From positions 1 to 42,284 of the forward strand of contig NZ_RAWG01000051.1 of NCBI RefSeq assembly GCF_003611735.1: a stretch of DNA of 42,284 bases, written 5' to 3'. The notes beneath the pieces are model-generated. The model ran no database searches. It had not been told where the DNA came from and was given only the letters and a program-made list of their open reading frames with translations. Origin of the DNA: Corallococcus sicarius. GTDB lineage: Bacteria; Myxococcota; Myxococcia; Myxococcales; Myxococcaceae. The position numbers and the translations under genes were made by a program. Below, in pieces: positions 11,017 to 19,545 of the stretch (positions within the stretch are counted from its first letter, which is position 1; every line of letters starts with the position of its first letter).

Positions 11017-12843
11017 ATGCCGCTGACACTCACCGAAACCCCGTACCTGTTCTTCACTGGCAAGGGAGGAGTGGGGAAGACCTCGCTCGCCTGCGCGACA
11101 GCCATCGGCCTGGCGGATGCAGGCAAACGGGTGCTGCTCGTCAGCACGGACCCGGCCTCGAACCTCGACGAGATGCTGGGCGTCGAGCTGGCGCGTGAGC
11201 CCAGGGCTGTTCCCGGTGTCCCGGGCCTGGTTGCGCTCAACATCCATCCCGAAGCCGCCGCGGAAGCCTACCGGGAGCGCGTCATCGCGCCCTTGCGTGG
11301 GCACGCTCCCGAGGCGGAAGTGAAGAAGATCCGGGAGGAGCTGTCCGGCGCCTGCACCACGGAGATCGCCGCGTTCGATGAATTCGCCGGGCTGCTCGAA
11401 ACGACGTGGCGCCAGCAGTTCGATCACGTGGTGTTCGACACGGCCCCCACGGGGCACACCCTGCGGCTGCTCAGCCTGCCCCGGGCCTGGACCGACTTCC
11501 TCGACAGCAACACCCGCGGCGCCTCCTGCCTCGGGCCCCACTCAGGGCTCACGATGCAGAGGGATCGCTTCGCCGCAGCCCTCGCCGCCCTCGCCAATCC
11601 CCGGCTCACAACCGTCGTGCTCGTCACGCGGCCAGAGCGCGCGGCACTTCAGGAGGCGGAACGGACGGCTGGCGAGTTGCGCGCCATGGGGCTTGTCCAC
11701 CAGCGCCTGGTCATCAACGGTGTCTTCCGGCCCAGGGCCTCGTCGGATCCGATTGCCCTCGCCCTCCAGGAGCGGGAACAGACCGCACTCGCGCGCATGC
11801 CTCCAGCGCTCCGCTCGCTCCCGACCGATGAGGTGCCCCTGCGGGCCTTCAACATGCTCGGCCTCGACCCTCTGCGCGCCCTGCTCGACGACTCCCGACA
11901 ACCGCCGCCCGGTGCCGGGCTCACGCAGATACCGCCCCTCCCCACGGCCTCGCTCTCCGGGCTCATCGACGAGCTCGCCGCGCCCGGTCATGGGTTCATC
12001 CTCGTCATGGGCAAGGGCGGCGTCGGGAAGACCACGCTCGCCTGCGCCATCGCCGCGGAGCTCGCCACCCGAGGCCACCCCGTCCACCTGAGCACTACGG
12101 ATCCAGCGGCCCATGTCGCCTCGACGCTCGAAGGCTCCCTGCCGAACCTCCAGGTGAGCCGCATCGACCCGCGCGCCGAGACCCAGGCGTATATCGAGAA
12201 GACCCTGCGCCGCAGGGAAGCGGAGCTCGACGAGGAGGGCCGCGCGCTCCTGCTGGAGGACCTGGCCTCCCCCTGCACCGAGGAAGTCGCGGTCTTCCAC
12301 GCCTTCTCCCATCTCGTCTCCGAGGCACGCACCGCGTTCGTGGTGCTCGACACGGCCCCGACGGGCCACACGCTCCTCCTGCTCGACGCCACCGGGGCCT
12401 ACCACCGGCAGCTGACGCGCACCCTGCCGCCAGAACATCTGAAGCTCATCACCCCGCTGATGCGCATGCGCGACCCGGCCTACACCCGCGTCCTCCTGGT
12501 CGCGCTTCCCGAGACGACTCCCGTTTCAGAGGCCGCGCACCTGCAAGAGGATCTCCGCCGCGCGGGCATCGAGCCATGGGCGTGGATCATCAACAACAGC
12601 TTGCTCGCCACGGGCAGCCAGGACGCCCTCCTGCGCGAGCGGATGCGAGCCGAGGCCGGGCAGGTGGCGCGGGTCGTGCGCGACCATGCCAGACGTGTCG
12701 CGCTCGTCCCGTGGATGGCCCGGGAGCCCACCGGGCTGGAGCGGCTCCACGCCCTGGTGACCCACGAAGCCCGGGGTGACGCCCAACACCCGCGGGCGGG
12801 GGCGTCAGAGCGCGAGGACGACCCGCCCCTCGATCGCTCCTGA
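11017..12843 (+). CDS. arsA: ArsA-type tandem ATPase (arsenite/antimonite pump driver)
   Basis: 608 residues built from two homologous halves, as in classical ArsA (about 583). Each half has a P-loop GKGGVGKT (about 15-22 and 330-337) and the signature DTAPTGHTL. The three cysteines that bind As(III)/Sb(III) in the E. coli plasmid protein are all conserved in context: Cys113 ([15 protein letters not shown]), Cys171 (GASCLGP) and Cys420 (LASPCTEE). This argues for a true metalloid-activated ATPase that energises a membrane arsenite exporter, not a Get3-type targeting factor. The partner is not nearby: there is no arsB/acr3, arsD or arsR in the window. It ends tail to tail with the alcohol dehydrogenase, overlapping by 39 bases. 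Confidence 0.93.
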   Translation: MPLTLTETPYLFFTGKGGVGKTSLACATAIGLADAGKRVLLVSTDPASNLDEMLGVELAREPRAVPGVPGLVALNIHPEAAAEAYRERVIAPLRGHAPEAEVKKIREELSGACTTEIAAFDEFAGLLETTWRQQFDHVVFDTAPTGHTLRLLSLPRAWTDFLDSNTRGASCLGPHSGLTMQRDRFAAALAALANPRLTTVVLVTRPERAALQEAERTAGELRAMGLVHQRLVINGVFRPRASSDPIALALQEREQTALARMPPALRSLPTDEVPLRAFNMLGLDPLRALLDDSRQPPPGAGLTQIPPLPTASLSGLIDELAAPGHGFILVMGKGGVGKTTLACAIAAELATRGHPVHLSTTDPAAHVASTLEGSLPNLQVSRIDPRAETQAYIEKTLRRREAELDEEGRALLLEDLASPCTEEVAVFHAFSHLVSEARTAFVVLDTAPTGHTLLLLDATGAYHRQLTRTLPPEHLKLITPLMRMRDPAYTRVLLVALPETTPVSEAAHLQEDLRRAGIEPWAWIINNSLLATGSQDALLRERMRAEAGQVARVVRDHARRVALVPWMAREPTGLERLHALVTHEARGDAQHPRAGASEREDDPPLDRS

Positions 12844-13827
12844 CTTCATCCTCGTGAAGATGTCATTGATGGACTCCAGCGGCTGTTGGGTCGAGGTCGT
12901 ATGGACCTTGCCCTCCGCTCCGAACTGGAGCGCCTCGGTCAGATCCGCGCGCGAACCCACGATGGAGCCGCGAATCGTCAGCCGCTTGAGCACCACGTCG
13001 AAGATGGGGGCCGTGAAGTTCCCCGGCGGCAGGCCGACCAGCACCACCGTGCCGCGCCTGCGCACCATGCCAACAGCCTGGGTGCAGGCCTCCGGAGAGA
13101 CGGCCGTGACGAGCACCGCGTGGGCACCGCCGATCTCGCTGGCGACCCGGGCCACGGGGTCCTCCTGCCGCGCGTTGAGCGTGAGTTCGGCGCCCAGCCG
13201 CCGGGCCAGCGCCAGCTTGTCGTCGGCGACATCCACCGCGGCCACGTGCAGGCCCATGGCCCGGGCATACTGCACCGCCATGTGGCCCAGCCCGCCAATG
13301 CCGGAGATGACGACCCACTGGCCAGGTCGTGCCTCGGTCTCCTTGAGCCCCTTGTAGACGGTGACTCCCGCGCAGAGCAGAGGGGCCGCTTCGGCGAAGC
13401 CCAGCCCCGCCGGCAGGTGGCCCACGTACTGCGCATCCGCCAGGATGTACTCGGCATCCCCCCCGTTGACGGAGTACCCGGTGTTCTTCTGCTCCGGACA
13501 CAGGGTCTCCCAGCCGGTGACGCAGTACTCGCAGTGCCCGCACGCCGAGTAGAGCCACGGCACCCCCACCCGGTCTCCCTCGCGTACCGCCCGCACACCG
13601 GGCCCCACCGCGGCCACCATCCCCACGCCCTCGTGCCCCGGGATGAAAGGAAGAGAAGGCCTGGCCGGCCAGTCGCCTTGTGCCGCGTGCAGGTCCGTAT
13701 GGCAGACGCCACAGGCGGCCACCTTGACCAGCGCCTGCCCCGGACCCGGCGTCGGAACGGGGACCTCCTCGATGACCAGGGGCTGACCGAATGCATGAAC
13801 GACTGCCGCCTTCATCGTGTCGGGCAT
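12805..13827 (-). CDS. Zinc-dependent alcohol dehydrogenase (AdhP-like)
   Basis: 340 residues from the ATG at 13827, which has GAGAGAGGTGG just upstream; the frame's extension to 13974 is not needed. Catalytic zinc ligands are visible in CGVCHTD (Cys42, with His43 and Thr44 of the proton relay) and GHE (His65). The structural zinc loop is [15 protein letters not shown] near 95-109, and [14 protein letters not shown] is the NAD-binding fold. Length and motifs fit the medium-chain NAD-dependent alcohol/aldehyde dehydrogenases of the B. stearothermophilus ADH/AdhP group, which interconvert primary alcohols and aldehydes in the cytosol. No operon partner is evident; the upstream side is a degraded stretch. 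Confidence 0.93.
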   Translation of the reverse strand: MPDTMKAAVVHAFGQPLVIEEVPVPTPGPGQALVKVAACGVCHTDLHAAQGDWPARPSLPFIPGHEGVGMVAAVGPGVRAVREGDRVGVPWLYSACGHCEYCVTGWETLCPEQKNTGYSVNGGDAEYILADAQYVGHLPAGLGFAEAAPLLCAGVTVYKGLKETEARPGQWVVISGIGGLGHMAVQYARAMGLHVAAVDVADDKLALARRLGAELTLNARQEDPVARVASEIGGAHAVLVTAVSPEACTQAVGMVRRRGTVVLVGLPPGNFTAPIFDVVLKRLTIRGSIVGSRADLTEALQFGAEGKVHTTSTQQPLESINDIFTRMKSGAIEGRVVLAL

Positions 13828-13967
13828 GGACCACCTCTCTCCATGCCATGACTGTGAGCGGACCCGGCGATGTGCAACGTCCTCCAGGGGGAACATGCGG
13901 CGTATCGGGCGGCCCGGTGGCCGCGTCCCGCGGAGTGCGGCATCCATCGCCGGCCTCCGCCTGGGGT

Positions 13968-14225
13968 TCAGCAAGGGCTGGGAGGCGGGCCCGGCACCTC
14001 GCGCAGCCGGGCCTCGATTTCCCGGCCCACTTCTTCGCTCCGCGCCAGGTCATCGCCGAAGAGCTTCACGCCCACCGGGGTGCGGATGCCGGTGGTGAGC
14101 ATGTCCACCCGGGCGCGGATGGGCATGGTGAGCGCGTTCTGGATGCCGGGCAGCTCCAGGGCCTTCATCCGCTCCAGCGTGGCGATCCGCCGGCCCAGCA
14201 GGGCGCGCATCTCCTGGTTCATCCA
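13968..14225 (-). pseudogene. Fragment of a CusA/CzcA-type heavy-metal RND pump
   Basis: The minus-strand frame carries an unmistakable internal piece of a heavy-metal RND transporter (LPGIQNALTMPIRARVDML, then [17 protein letters not shown], then about 17 residues ending EVPG). The homology stops abruptly after EVPG, and six unrelated residues precede a stop at 13968. Upstream of about 14205 the frame stays open to 14408 but no longer resembles the pump. A full CusA has over 1000 residues; only about 75 remain. The open frame overlaps the start of the TlpA-like gene on the other strand. This is a relic of a lost metal-efflux operon, next to an orphan ArsA. Confidence 0.75.
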
Positions 14226-14376
14226 CAGCTCCAGGAAGACCTCCACCGCCTGGGTGCGGACATCCCAGCCCACCCGGCGTGTCCGGGCCTGCTCGGTGGT
14301 GATGTCGAGGATGGAGTCATGGCGCTGCTGCCGGGCGGCGTTGTTGAAGAGGATGCGCGGGCGTGCTGCCGTGCGT

Positions 14377-14910
14377 ATGAAGAAGCCCATGCTCCGTCGC
14401 CTCTGCATCCCGCCCCTGCTCGCGTTCGCCCTGCTGCTGGGAGCGTGTGATCGCTATGACCGCCCCGGCACGCCGGTGCCGGAGAGCCTGCGGGCCGAGA
14501 CGCTGGAGGGTGAGCCCATCGACCGGGCGGCGCTGCTGGGCCGCCCCTGGGTCATCAACGTGTGGGCCCCCGGCTGACACGCCTGCGCTCGGGAGTTGCC
14601 CGAGCTCGAAGCCCTGAGGCGTGAATACGAGGCGCGCGGCGTCGGCTTCCTCGCGCTCTCGCTCAACCCCAGTGAGGCGCGCAACCGGCAGGCGGCGGCC
14701 GAGTTGGGAGTGCACATGACCGTGGCCACGGCGAAGGGCGAGGTGCTGGGCCCGCTGCGCATCGGCACCGTGCCCGCCACCGTCTTCATCGACCGCGAGG
14801 GCGTGGTGGTGGCGGCCGTCAACGGCGAGCGCTCGCGCGCGTTCTACGCGCGGCGCCTGGAGGCGCTGCTCGCCGCTCCCGTCCGGCCACGGCGAGAGGA
14901 CGCTCCATGA
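14377..14910 (+). CDS. TlpA/thioredoxin-like lipoprotein with in-frame UGA at the redox Cys (candidate selenoprotein)
   Basis: Read through the TGA at 14575-14577, the frame gives about 177 residues: a lipoprotein signal with lipobox LLGAC (Cys24, Asp at +2), then a TlpA/AhpC-like redoxin domain (ETLEGEPIDRAALLGRPWVI). The active site reads W-A-P-G-[UGA]-H-A-C-A-R-E-L-P. The UGA is codon 67 and aligns exactly with the first Cys of the usual WAxxCxxC motif; the second Cys is residue 70. The thioredoxin fold continues in frame without damage (GVGFLALSLN, GTVPATVFIDREG) to a stop at 14910. A hairpin 9 bases after the UGA fits a bacterial SECIS. Such lipoproteins reduce disulfides outside the cytoplasm. 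The alternative is a pseudogene with a TGC-to-TGA change; fragments of other genes flank it. The ATG at 14389 is a second possible start. Confidence 0.6.
14587..14605 (+). promoter_or_regulatory. Candidate bacterial SECIS hairpin
   Basis: GCTCGGG (14587-14593) pairs perfectly with CCCGAGC (14599-14605) around the loop AGTTG. The loop starts 16 bases after the UGA and has G as its second base. Both fit the published general bacterial SECIS model as I recall it: apical loop 16-37 bases after the UGA, and a G within the first two loop bases. The bases right after the UGA (CAC) also match those of E. coli fdhF. In GC-rich DNA a 7-bp stem can arise by chance, so this supports but does not prove selenocysteine insertion. 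Confidence 0.5.
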
Positions 14911-14999
14911 GCGTGCGAATGGTTCGTGGGAGGGGCAATACCGACGGCCGGCGCACGGGCGCTCGACTGCTTCTCCCACCCGCTGGCGGTGCGGCCAGC

Positions 15000-15095
15000 T
15001 CAGGGACGAGAGTCTCCGCGCCGCCTCATCAGCCAGGCGTCCAGCGACCTGGGGCCCGCGCCCACCCAGAGGAGGAAGAGCGCACCGAGGAGCAT
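15000..15095 (-). pseudogene. Possible DoxX C-terminal remnant
   Basis: The minus-strand frame reads LLGALFLLWVGAGP then RSLDAWLMRR, like the last membrane helix and the GPxxxSLDxxL tail of DoxX-family proteins, before a stop at 15000. Nothing upstream in this frame continues the family. The piece is about 27 residues, so the match is weak. The rest of the 281 bases between the TlpA-like gene and the DUF2381 gene shows no gene; an ATG at 14907 overlaps the TlpA stop (ATGA), but its 78-residue frame has no recognisable content. Confidence 0.3.
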
Positions 15096-15191
15096 TCGGC
15101 GGGCTGCTGGAGGCCGACGGACCCAGCTCCCGCTTCTCCGTGACGCCAGCACGCGACGGATGAGCCGGGGCTCCATGCACACCGGGCCGAG

Positions 15192-16127
15192 TCACGGGAA
15201 GGAGATCCCGGACAGGGTGACGGTGCGCCCCTTGTCCGCCTCCCACAGCTTGAGCGTGAAGGAGCCCTGGGCCTCCTGTCGCGTGGCCAGCGCCTCCACC
15301 ACGATGTGTTGACGCTCCGTGTCCGTTTCAACAAAGCCTCCCTGCCAGACCGGCAGGACCTTCAGCTCCAGGCCCGTCCTGTCCGTCAGCATCGCCCCCA
15401 CCGCCGACCACGGCTGCGCGCCTCGTGGATTCTCCATCACCAGCGCCACCACCACCCGGCCGGCGGCCCGGTAGCTGTGCACCTCCAGCGTCACGAGTGC
15501 ATTGCCGGGGGACTTCGTGACGGCCTCGGTGAGCCGACGGGTCGATACCCCCCTGTTGTCCATCTGCCCGGTGGCGATGAGTCCCGTGAGTCCCCCCGGT
15601 CCGCCACGCTCCGCACGCTCCCGCTCCAACTCGTCATGGCACCGCTGGGCCTCGGCCTTCGCCTCCTTCGCCTCTCGTTGGTAGGACGCGGCGGTGCGCG
15701 GGGTGCGGTGCACCTCCAGCAGCCGCTCCGCACGGGCTGGATGCACCACGAGGGTGAAGGCCGCAGCCGCGGGGGCTGCACCGTCCTTGAAGCGCACCAT
15801 GAGCCGCAGCCGCTCTCCGCTCTTCAGCGTGTCCGCGGGAAGAAGCCGGAGCGTGGCCTGGCCAACGTCCACAAGGGCAAAGGACGCCCGCTGCTCCAGC
15901 CCCACCGTGTCCTTACCCTCCCCGTCCCGCAGCAACTCCGCGTCAAAGGCCAGCGTGGTGGACACCCCCGGGCTGATGTTCACCTCGGGCTCGTTGCCGG
16001 TGGGCTCCGCCGCAAGCTCAAGCTGCCGCACGCCCGCGTTCCATGTTGGAGCAGGCGGCTCTGCACGGGCCGTCGTTTCCATCAGCAGCGTGAACGCCAG
16101 CAGCGCCGCGGAAGACGAAGCGGGCAT
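15192..16127 (-). CDS. DUF2381 family protein (myxobacterial, TIGR02268-like)
   Basis: 311 residues from the ATG at 16127, preceded by GAGGGGATGG. An N-terminal signal peptide is visible (SAALLAFTLLMETTARA), so the protein is exported. The body has beta-rich segments, a central charged coiled-coil-like stretch (YQREAKEAKAEAQRCHDE), then a second domain ending TLKLWEADKGRTVTLSGISF. This layout matches the DUF2381 paralogous family that is abundant in myxobacteria and has no known activity. The kinase gene lies immediately upstream; its stop at 16139 overlaps the ribosome site of this gene, so the two are almost certainly translated together. Kinase-DUF2381 pairs are a recurring arrangement in these genomes. 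Confidence 0.85.
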   Translation of the reverse strand: MPASSSAALLAFTLLMETTARAEPPAPTWNAGVRQLELAAEPTGNEPEVNISPGVSTTLAFDAELLRDGEGKDTVGLEQRASFALVDVGQATLRLLPADTLKSGERLRLMVRFKDGAAPAAAAFTLVVHPARAERLLEVHRTPRTAASYQREAKEAKAEAQRCHDELERERAERGGPGGLTGLIATGQMDNRGVSTRRLTEAVTKSPGNALVTLEVHSYRAAGRVVVALVMENPRGAQPWSAVGAMLTDRTGLELKVLPVWQGGFVETDTERQHIVVEALATRQEAQGSFTLKLWEADKGRTVTLSGISFP

Positions 16128-16138
16128 GGGCCATCCCC

Positions 16139-18043
16139 TCACTCGAAGTGGTCCACGGGGTTGGCATACCCGGTCGTCCAGATGATGGCGGAGTCGGCAT
16201 CACTTCCGGGCTTCCGCTCCAGGCCGCGCTTTCTGTCGCCGGTGAGCAGCTCGATACACACCGGATAGCTGCGACCCTTTTTCACCTGCAACCATGTGAA
16301 GCGGCCATACACGCGGTCGGCGAGGTGGAGCTTGCCGTAGAGCAGTCCCCCGCCCCGGAGCCCCTTCCACTCATCCCCCAGCCGCACGATGGCGTTCCCC
16401 TCGCGCACGGTGATGACGTGGGGCTCGCCCTTGATGACATCGAAGACGAAGACCTCGGCGTCCCCCAGCTCGATGCCCAGCTCCTTCATCGCCTCCAAGG
16501 CGCCCGGCGGGCACTCTTCCGGGGGCGGAGCAGGGCGAACCTGGGGGCCGGAGCAGGCGAGGTTGAGACAGGCGCCCGCCACGCCCATGGCCTTCATCCC
16601 CACCTTCTTCGACGCGCTGGCAGACGGCTTCGACTTCATCATCACGGGTGCATCCTCTTTCGTCAGCGCCGCGGGACGCGCGGCGGCCACGGCGGTTGCG
16701 TCCACCACGGGCGGAGCTGTAGCGGGGACAGCTTCCGGTAGCGCCTCCACGGGCGCTACTTCACGGAGAGGTGCGGGGCGCGCAACCCCGTTGGACGGCA
16801 CCCTGGCATCGGGTGCAGCTCCGCCCTCCAGCAGCCGCATCCCCCCGGCGGCCAGGGACAGCACCCCCGCGAGCAGCACGGCCCCCCCCCGCACCGGCGA
16901 GCGCCGCCGCTGTTGCACGGGAGGCGCCTCCACTGGCGGCTCCTGCCCCAGCTCCACGACGTCTCCCCGCTCCAGGCGCCGGAAGGGCAAGGCGGGGGCG
17001 ATGACCCAGCTGGGCGCGGGTGGCGTGCCGGAGGACGTGGGCCACTCGGGCCGGCGGATGTGACGTCGGGGCGCAGCGCCAGGCTCCAGCTCGGTCCCCA
17101 GCGCCTCGTCCCACTCGAAGAGGCTGGCATCCCACGCCGCGGGCTCGCCGAAGCTCACCGCCGCCATGAGCGCCGCGTGCAGCTCCGCCCCCGTCGGGTA
17201 GCGCTCCCGCGGCTTCTTCGACAGCAACCGCATGAGGATGTCGCTGAGCGCTCGGGGCGTGCGCCGGTTGAAGTCCGCTGGCGCCGGGGGCATCTGCCCC
17301 TCGATGGCCAGGTACAGCATGTCGGGCGGCAGGTGCGGCGGGAACGGGTAGTGCCCTGTCACCACGCGGTACAGGCTGACGCCCAGCGCGTACAGGTCCT
17401 CGGTGGGCTGGTACGCGTACCGTGTTCCCGGCCGACTGTGATGCTCCCGGTGGAAGCGCACCGACTCGGGGCTGCGCAGGTGCAACGTGCCCGGGGGCAC
17501 CGTCTGCTCGGTGATGGGGGCTGCGCCCGCGTAGTCGCCGAGGCCGAAGTCGATGAGCACCGGCTCGCCGTCTGACTCCCGGATGAGGATGTGCACGGGC
17601 TTGACGTCGCGGTGCAGCACCCCCACCCCATGGAGCGCATCGAAGGCCAGGGCCACCTTGCCAGCGGCCTGCACCAGCTCGCGGAACGTCGGATTCACCT
17701 CTTCGGCCCAGGTGTCCAGCGGCCGGCCGGCCACCCAGTCCATGACGAAGTAGAGATGGCCCGTCCGCGAGTGAGGCCACCGGCCGCAGGCGTGAAAACG
17801 CACGACGTTGCGGTGCACGGCCTTGACCATGAGCAACGCGACTTCGCGCTCGGCCCGTTCGTCTCCGGGACGCAGTGCCAGCTTCAGCGCGTAGAATTCG
17901 CCGGGCCGGGCCATGTCCTCCACGCGGTACACGGCGCCAAAGCCGCCCACGCCCAGCCGGTCCATCACGCGCCAGGTCCCCACCTCCGTGCCAGGCGCGA
18001 GCGCCTCCGGGTACACCTGAGAGTCCTCCGTGTGCAGGGACAT
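16139..18043 (-). CDS. Membrane Ser/Thr protein kinase with unusual catalytic loop
   Basis: About 634 residues from the ATG at 18043 (GAGGCGAG nine bases upstream); a GTG at 18064 would add seven. The N-terminal kinase domain (about 22-300) has GVGGFGAVY at 31-39, the ATP Lys54 (YALKLA), HRDVKP and DFG. A Pro/Ala-rich linker holds one membrane segment near 390-410 (GGAVLLAGVLSLAAGGM). The C-terminal domain has a lipobox-like LNLACSG and a conserved beta-rich tail (WKGLRGGGLLYGKLHLADR) seen in kinases paired with DUF2381. The catalytic loop reads HRDVKPVH: the Asn that normally binds magnesium is His. The usual APE motif is SPE. Activity may therefore be reduced. Substrate unknown; the coupled DUF2381 protein is the natural partner. 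Confidence 0.92.
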   Translation of the reverse strand: MSLHTEDSQVYPEALAPGTEVGTWRVMDRLGVGGFGAVYRVEDMARPGEFYALKLALRPGDERAEREVALLMVKAVHRNVVRFHACGRWPHSRTGHLYFVMDWVAGRPLDTWAEEVNPTFRELVQAAGKVALAFDALHGVGVLHRDVKPVHILIRESDGEPVLIDFGLGDYAGAAPITEQTVPPGTLHLRSPESVRFHREHHSRPGTRYAYQPTEDLYALGVSLYRVVTGHYPFPPHLPPDMLYLAIEGQMPPAPADFNRRTPRALSDILMRLLSKKPRERYPTGAELHAALMAAVSFGEPAAWDASLFEWDEALGTELEPGAAPRRHIRRPEWPTSSGTPPAPSWVIAPALPFRRLERGDVVELGQEPPVEAPPVQQRRRSPVRGGAVLLAGVLSLAAGGMRLLEGGAAPDARVPSNGVARPAPLREVAPVEALPEAVPATAPPVVDATAVAAARPAALTKEDAPVMMKSKPSASASKKVGMKAMGVAGACLNLACSGPQVRPAPPPEECPPGALEAMKELGIELGDAEVFVFDVIKGEPHVITVREGNAIVRLGDEWKGLRGGGLLYGKLHLADRVYGRFTWLQVKKGRSYPVCIELLTGDRKRGLERKPGSDADSAIIWTTGYANPVDHFE

Positions 18044-18239
18044 CCGGCGGCTCGCCTCGGGCACAACCTAGCAGGTTCCCGCATCACCCTGGGCCAGGAA
18101 CGACCTCCCCAGTGGGGCGGTCGCCGGGTCCCGCCTTCGCATCGACCCGCCAGGGAGTGCACTCCCCTCCCGTCTGGTGAAATAGGCTTCGAGGATTGCT
18201 GTCCCCCAGGCCTCCCACCCGGCTCCGGATATCGGAGAG

Positions 18240-18890
18240 ATGATCAGCAGGTCGAGCGACTCCATGGTCTCCTACAATGTCAGCAGGCTGTTCAGTGAAA
18301 TGGAGCGCGTGGTGAAGTCGGACGTCCCCGTCACGGAGGGACTCCTGCGTGTCATTGATTTCTGCGAAACCGCACGCCCTCACCAAGACTGGTCCGCGCT
18401 TCGTTCACTGGATATCGCGGGCGATCTTCAACAGCTCCAGCGGTGGCTCGAAACCGTCATGCGGTCGATGCCACCGCCAGCGCGGGTGACGGGGCTGTGG
18501 TTTGGCCTCTTCAACCCGGTCGTGCAGGGCCGCGTCACCGCGGACCTTCATCTCATCGGGGCCCCCTACCGTGCGAATGACCCCGACTGGCTTTTCGGGC
18601 AGCGCTGGGGCGAGGACACGCCCGACGCGAGCTCCGCCGTCCTGGATGCCATTCATCGTGTGGCCTACGGGCGCGAGAGCGGCCTTGGGAACGACGCCGA
18701 ATACCCCTTGTGCCTCGCGTACGCCGCGCTCGCTGTCAGGCACCTCGCAACGCTCATGGGGCCCACGCTCCTGGGGGATGCCGCCCAGCGGATCCTCCAT
18801 GTCGGCTTCGACTCCGGCGATTTCCTGTGCCTGGGCGCAGTCCAGAGAACGGGGCTGATCTTCTCTCAGAGCCGCGAAGTGATGACTTGA
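18240..18890 (+). CDS. Unknown soluble protein
   Basis: 216 residues; no family recognised. It is Leu/Trp-rich, lacks a signal peptide and membrane segments, and seems helical at the N-terminus (RLFSEMERVVKSD, DLQQLQRWLETVM) with a mixed fold after (GLWFGLFNPVV, ADLHLIGAPYRAND). Its size and composition resemble small immunity or effector-inhibitor proteins near polymorphic toxins, but that is a guess from context. The start is unclear: the ATG at 18240 directly follows GGAGAG (too close), and the ATG at 18264 has no evident ribosome site. It diverges from the kinase gene across about 200 bases. Confidence 0.6.
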   Translation: MISRSSDSMVSYNVSRLFSEMERVVKSDVPVTEGLLRVIDFCETARPHQDWSALRSLDIAGDLQQLQRWLETVMRSMPPPARVTGLWFGLFNPVVQGRVTADLHLIGAPYRANDPDWLFGQRWGEDTPDASSAVLDAIHRVAYGRESGLGNDAEYPLCLAYAALAVRHLATLMGPTLLGDAAQRILHVGFDSGDFLCLGAVQRTGLIFSQSREVMT

Positions 18891-19045
18891 TGCTCGCGGG
18901 GGCCGGGCGCCTCCCGGCACCGGATGCAAGCAGTCCAGGGATGAGTCTGCCCCCAGTCTCCACCGTCCAGGCCGGACAAGCTCACGGAAACATCACTGCC
19001 CCAGAGAGATGGGCAAGCGCGGACACGCCGACAAGCGGCAGGGCA

Positions 19046-19270
19046 TCACGCCAGGATCTCGATTCCGACCAAGACTCCATCCTGGTCGAAGTCGAGCACC
19101 ACATCAGGGCCCGTGTAGGAGCCCATGAGTTCGGTCAGCCTGAGCGACTTCGACATCTTGCAGGTTTCACCGGGATGACTTGGGAGGCGCAGATAGGCCA
19201 CGTCCTGATCGTCTTTGGAGACTCGCAGCTCGAAGCGCCCGAGCTTCTTCTTGGAATCCATCTGCCCCAT
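19046..19270 (-). CDS. DUF2283-like small protein
   Basis: 74 residues. The end (PDVVLDFDQDGVLVGIEIL) matches the conserved tail of DUF2283, a family of short proteins of unknown role common as genomic singletons; the beginning (FELRVSKDDQDVAYLRLP) fits its first strands. The ATG at 19270 is chosen because GGAGG lies five bases upstream. It lies downstream of the toxin/immunity pair on the same strand, separated by about 275 bases that hold no clear gene. Confidence 0.7.
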   Translation of the reverse strand: MGQMDSKKKLGRFELRVSKDDQDVAYLRLPSHPGETCKMSKSLRLTELMGSYTGPDVVLDFDQDGVLVGIEILA

Positions 19271-19545
19271 TACGGCCTCCACTGCAAAACGGTCTTCAGC
19301 TTCAATACACCATCCCTGAACTGATAGACGACCGCACCTCCTCGGCCAAAACCAGGAACAATGACGCGGCCCACGGCGCGGAAGCGGAACCTGTCAACGT
19401 GAATGAGACAGTGGATTCGTAAGATTCCTGAGCAGCCCGAAGTGAGTTGGCCAGCCGCGCGGGATTGTTCATCCAGACGGCGTTCGGAAGGGCTTGGGGC
19501 TTCGGCGGGCCGTGGGAGAAGCGCTCGGGGTGCTTATCCAAGCAG

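Noticed and set aside
12863-14053. 396-residue minus-strand frame overlapping the alcohol dehydrogenase
   Set aside because: Frame-shifted shadow of the dehydrogenase, with Gly/Arg/Pro-rich nonsense composition.
14907-15143. 78-residue plus-strand frame starting at an ATGA overlap with the TlpA-like gene
   Set aside because: The overlap is suggestive, but the translation is Arg/Pro-rich with no recognisable content; at most the start of a deleted gene.
19302-19541. 79-residue minus-strand frame between the immunity gene and the DUF2283 gene
   Set aside because: No clear ribosome site or family, and the composition looks non-coding; a small gene or fragment cannot be excluded.
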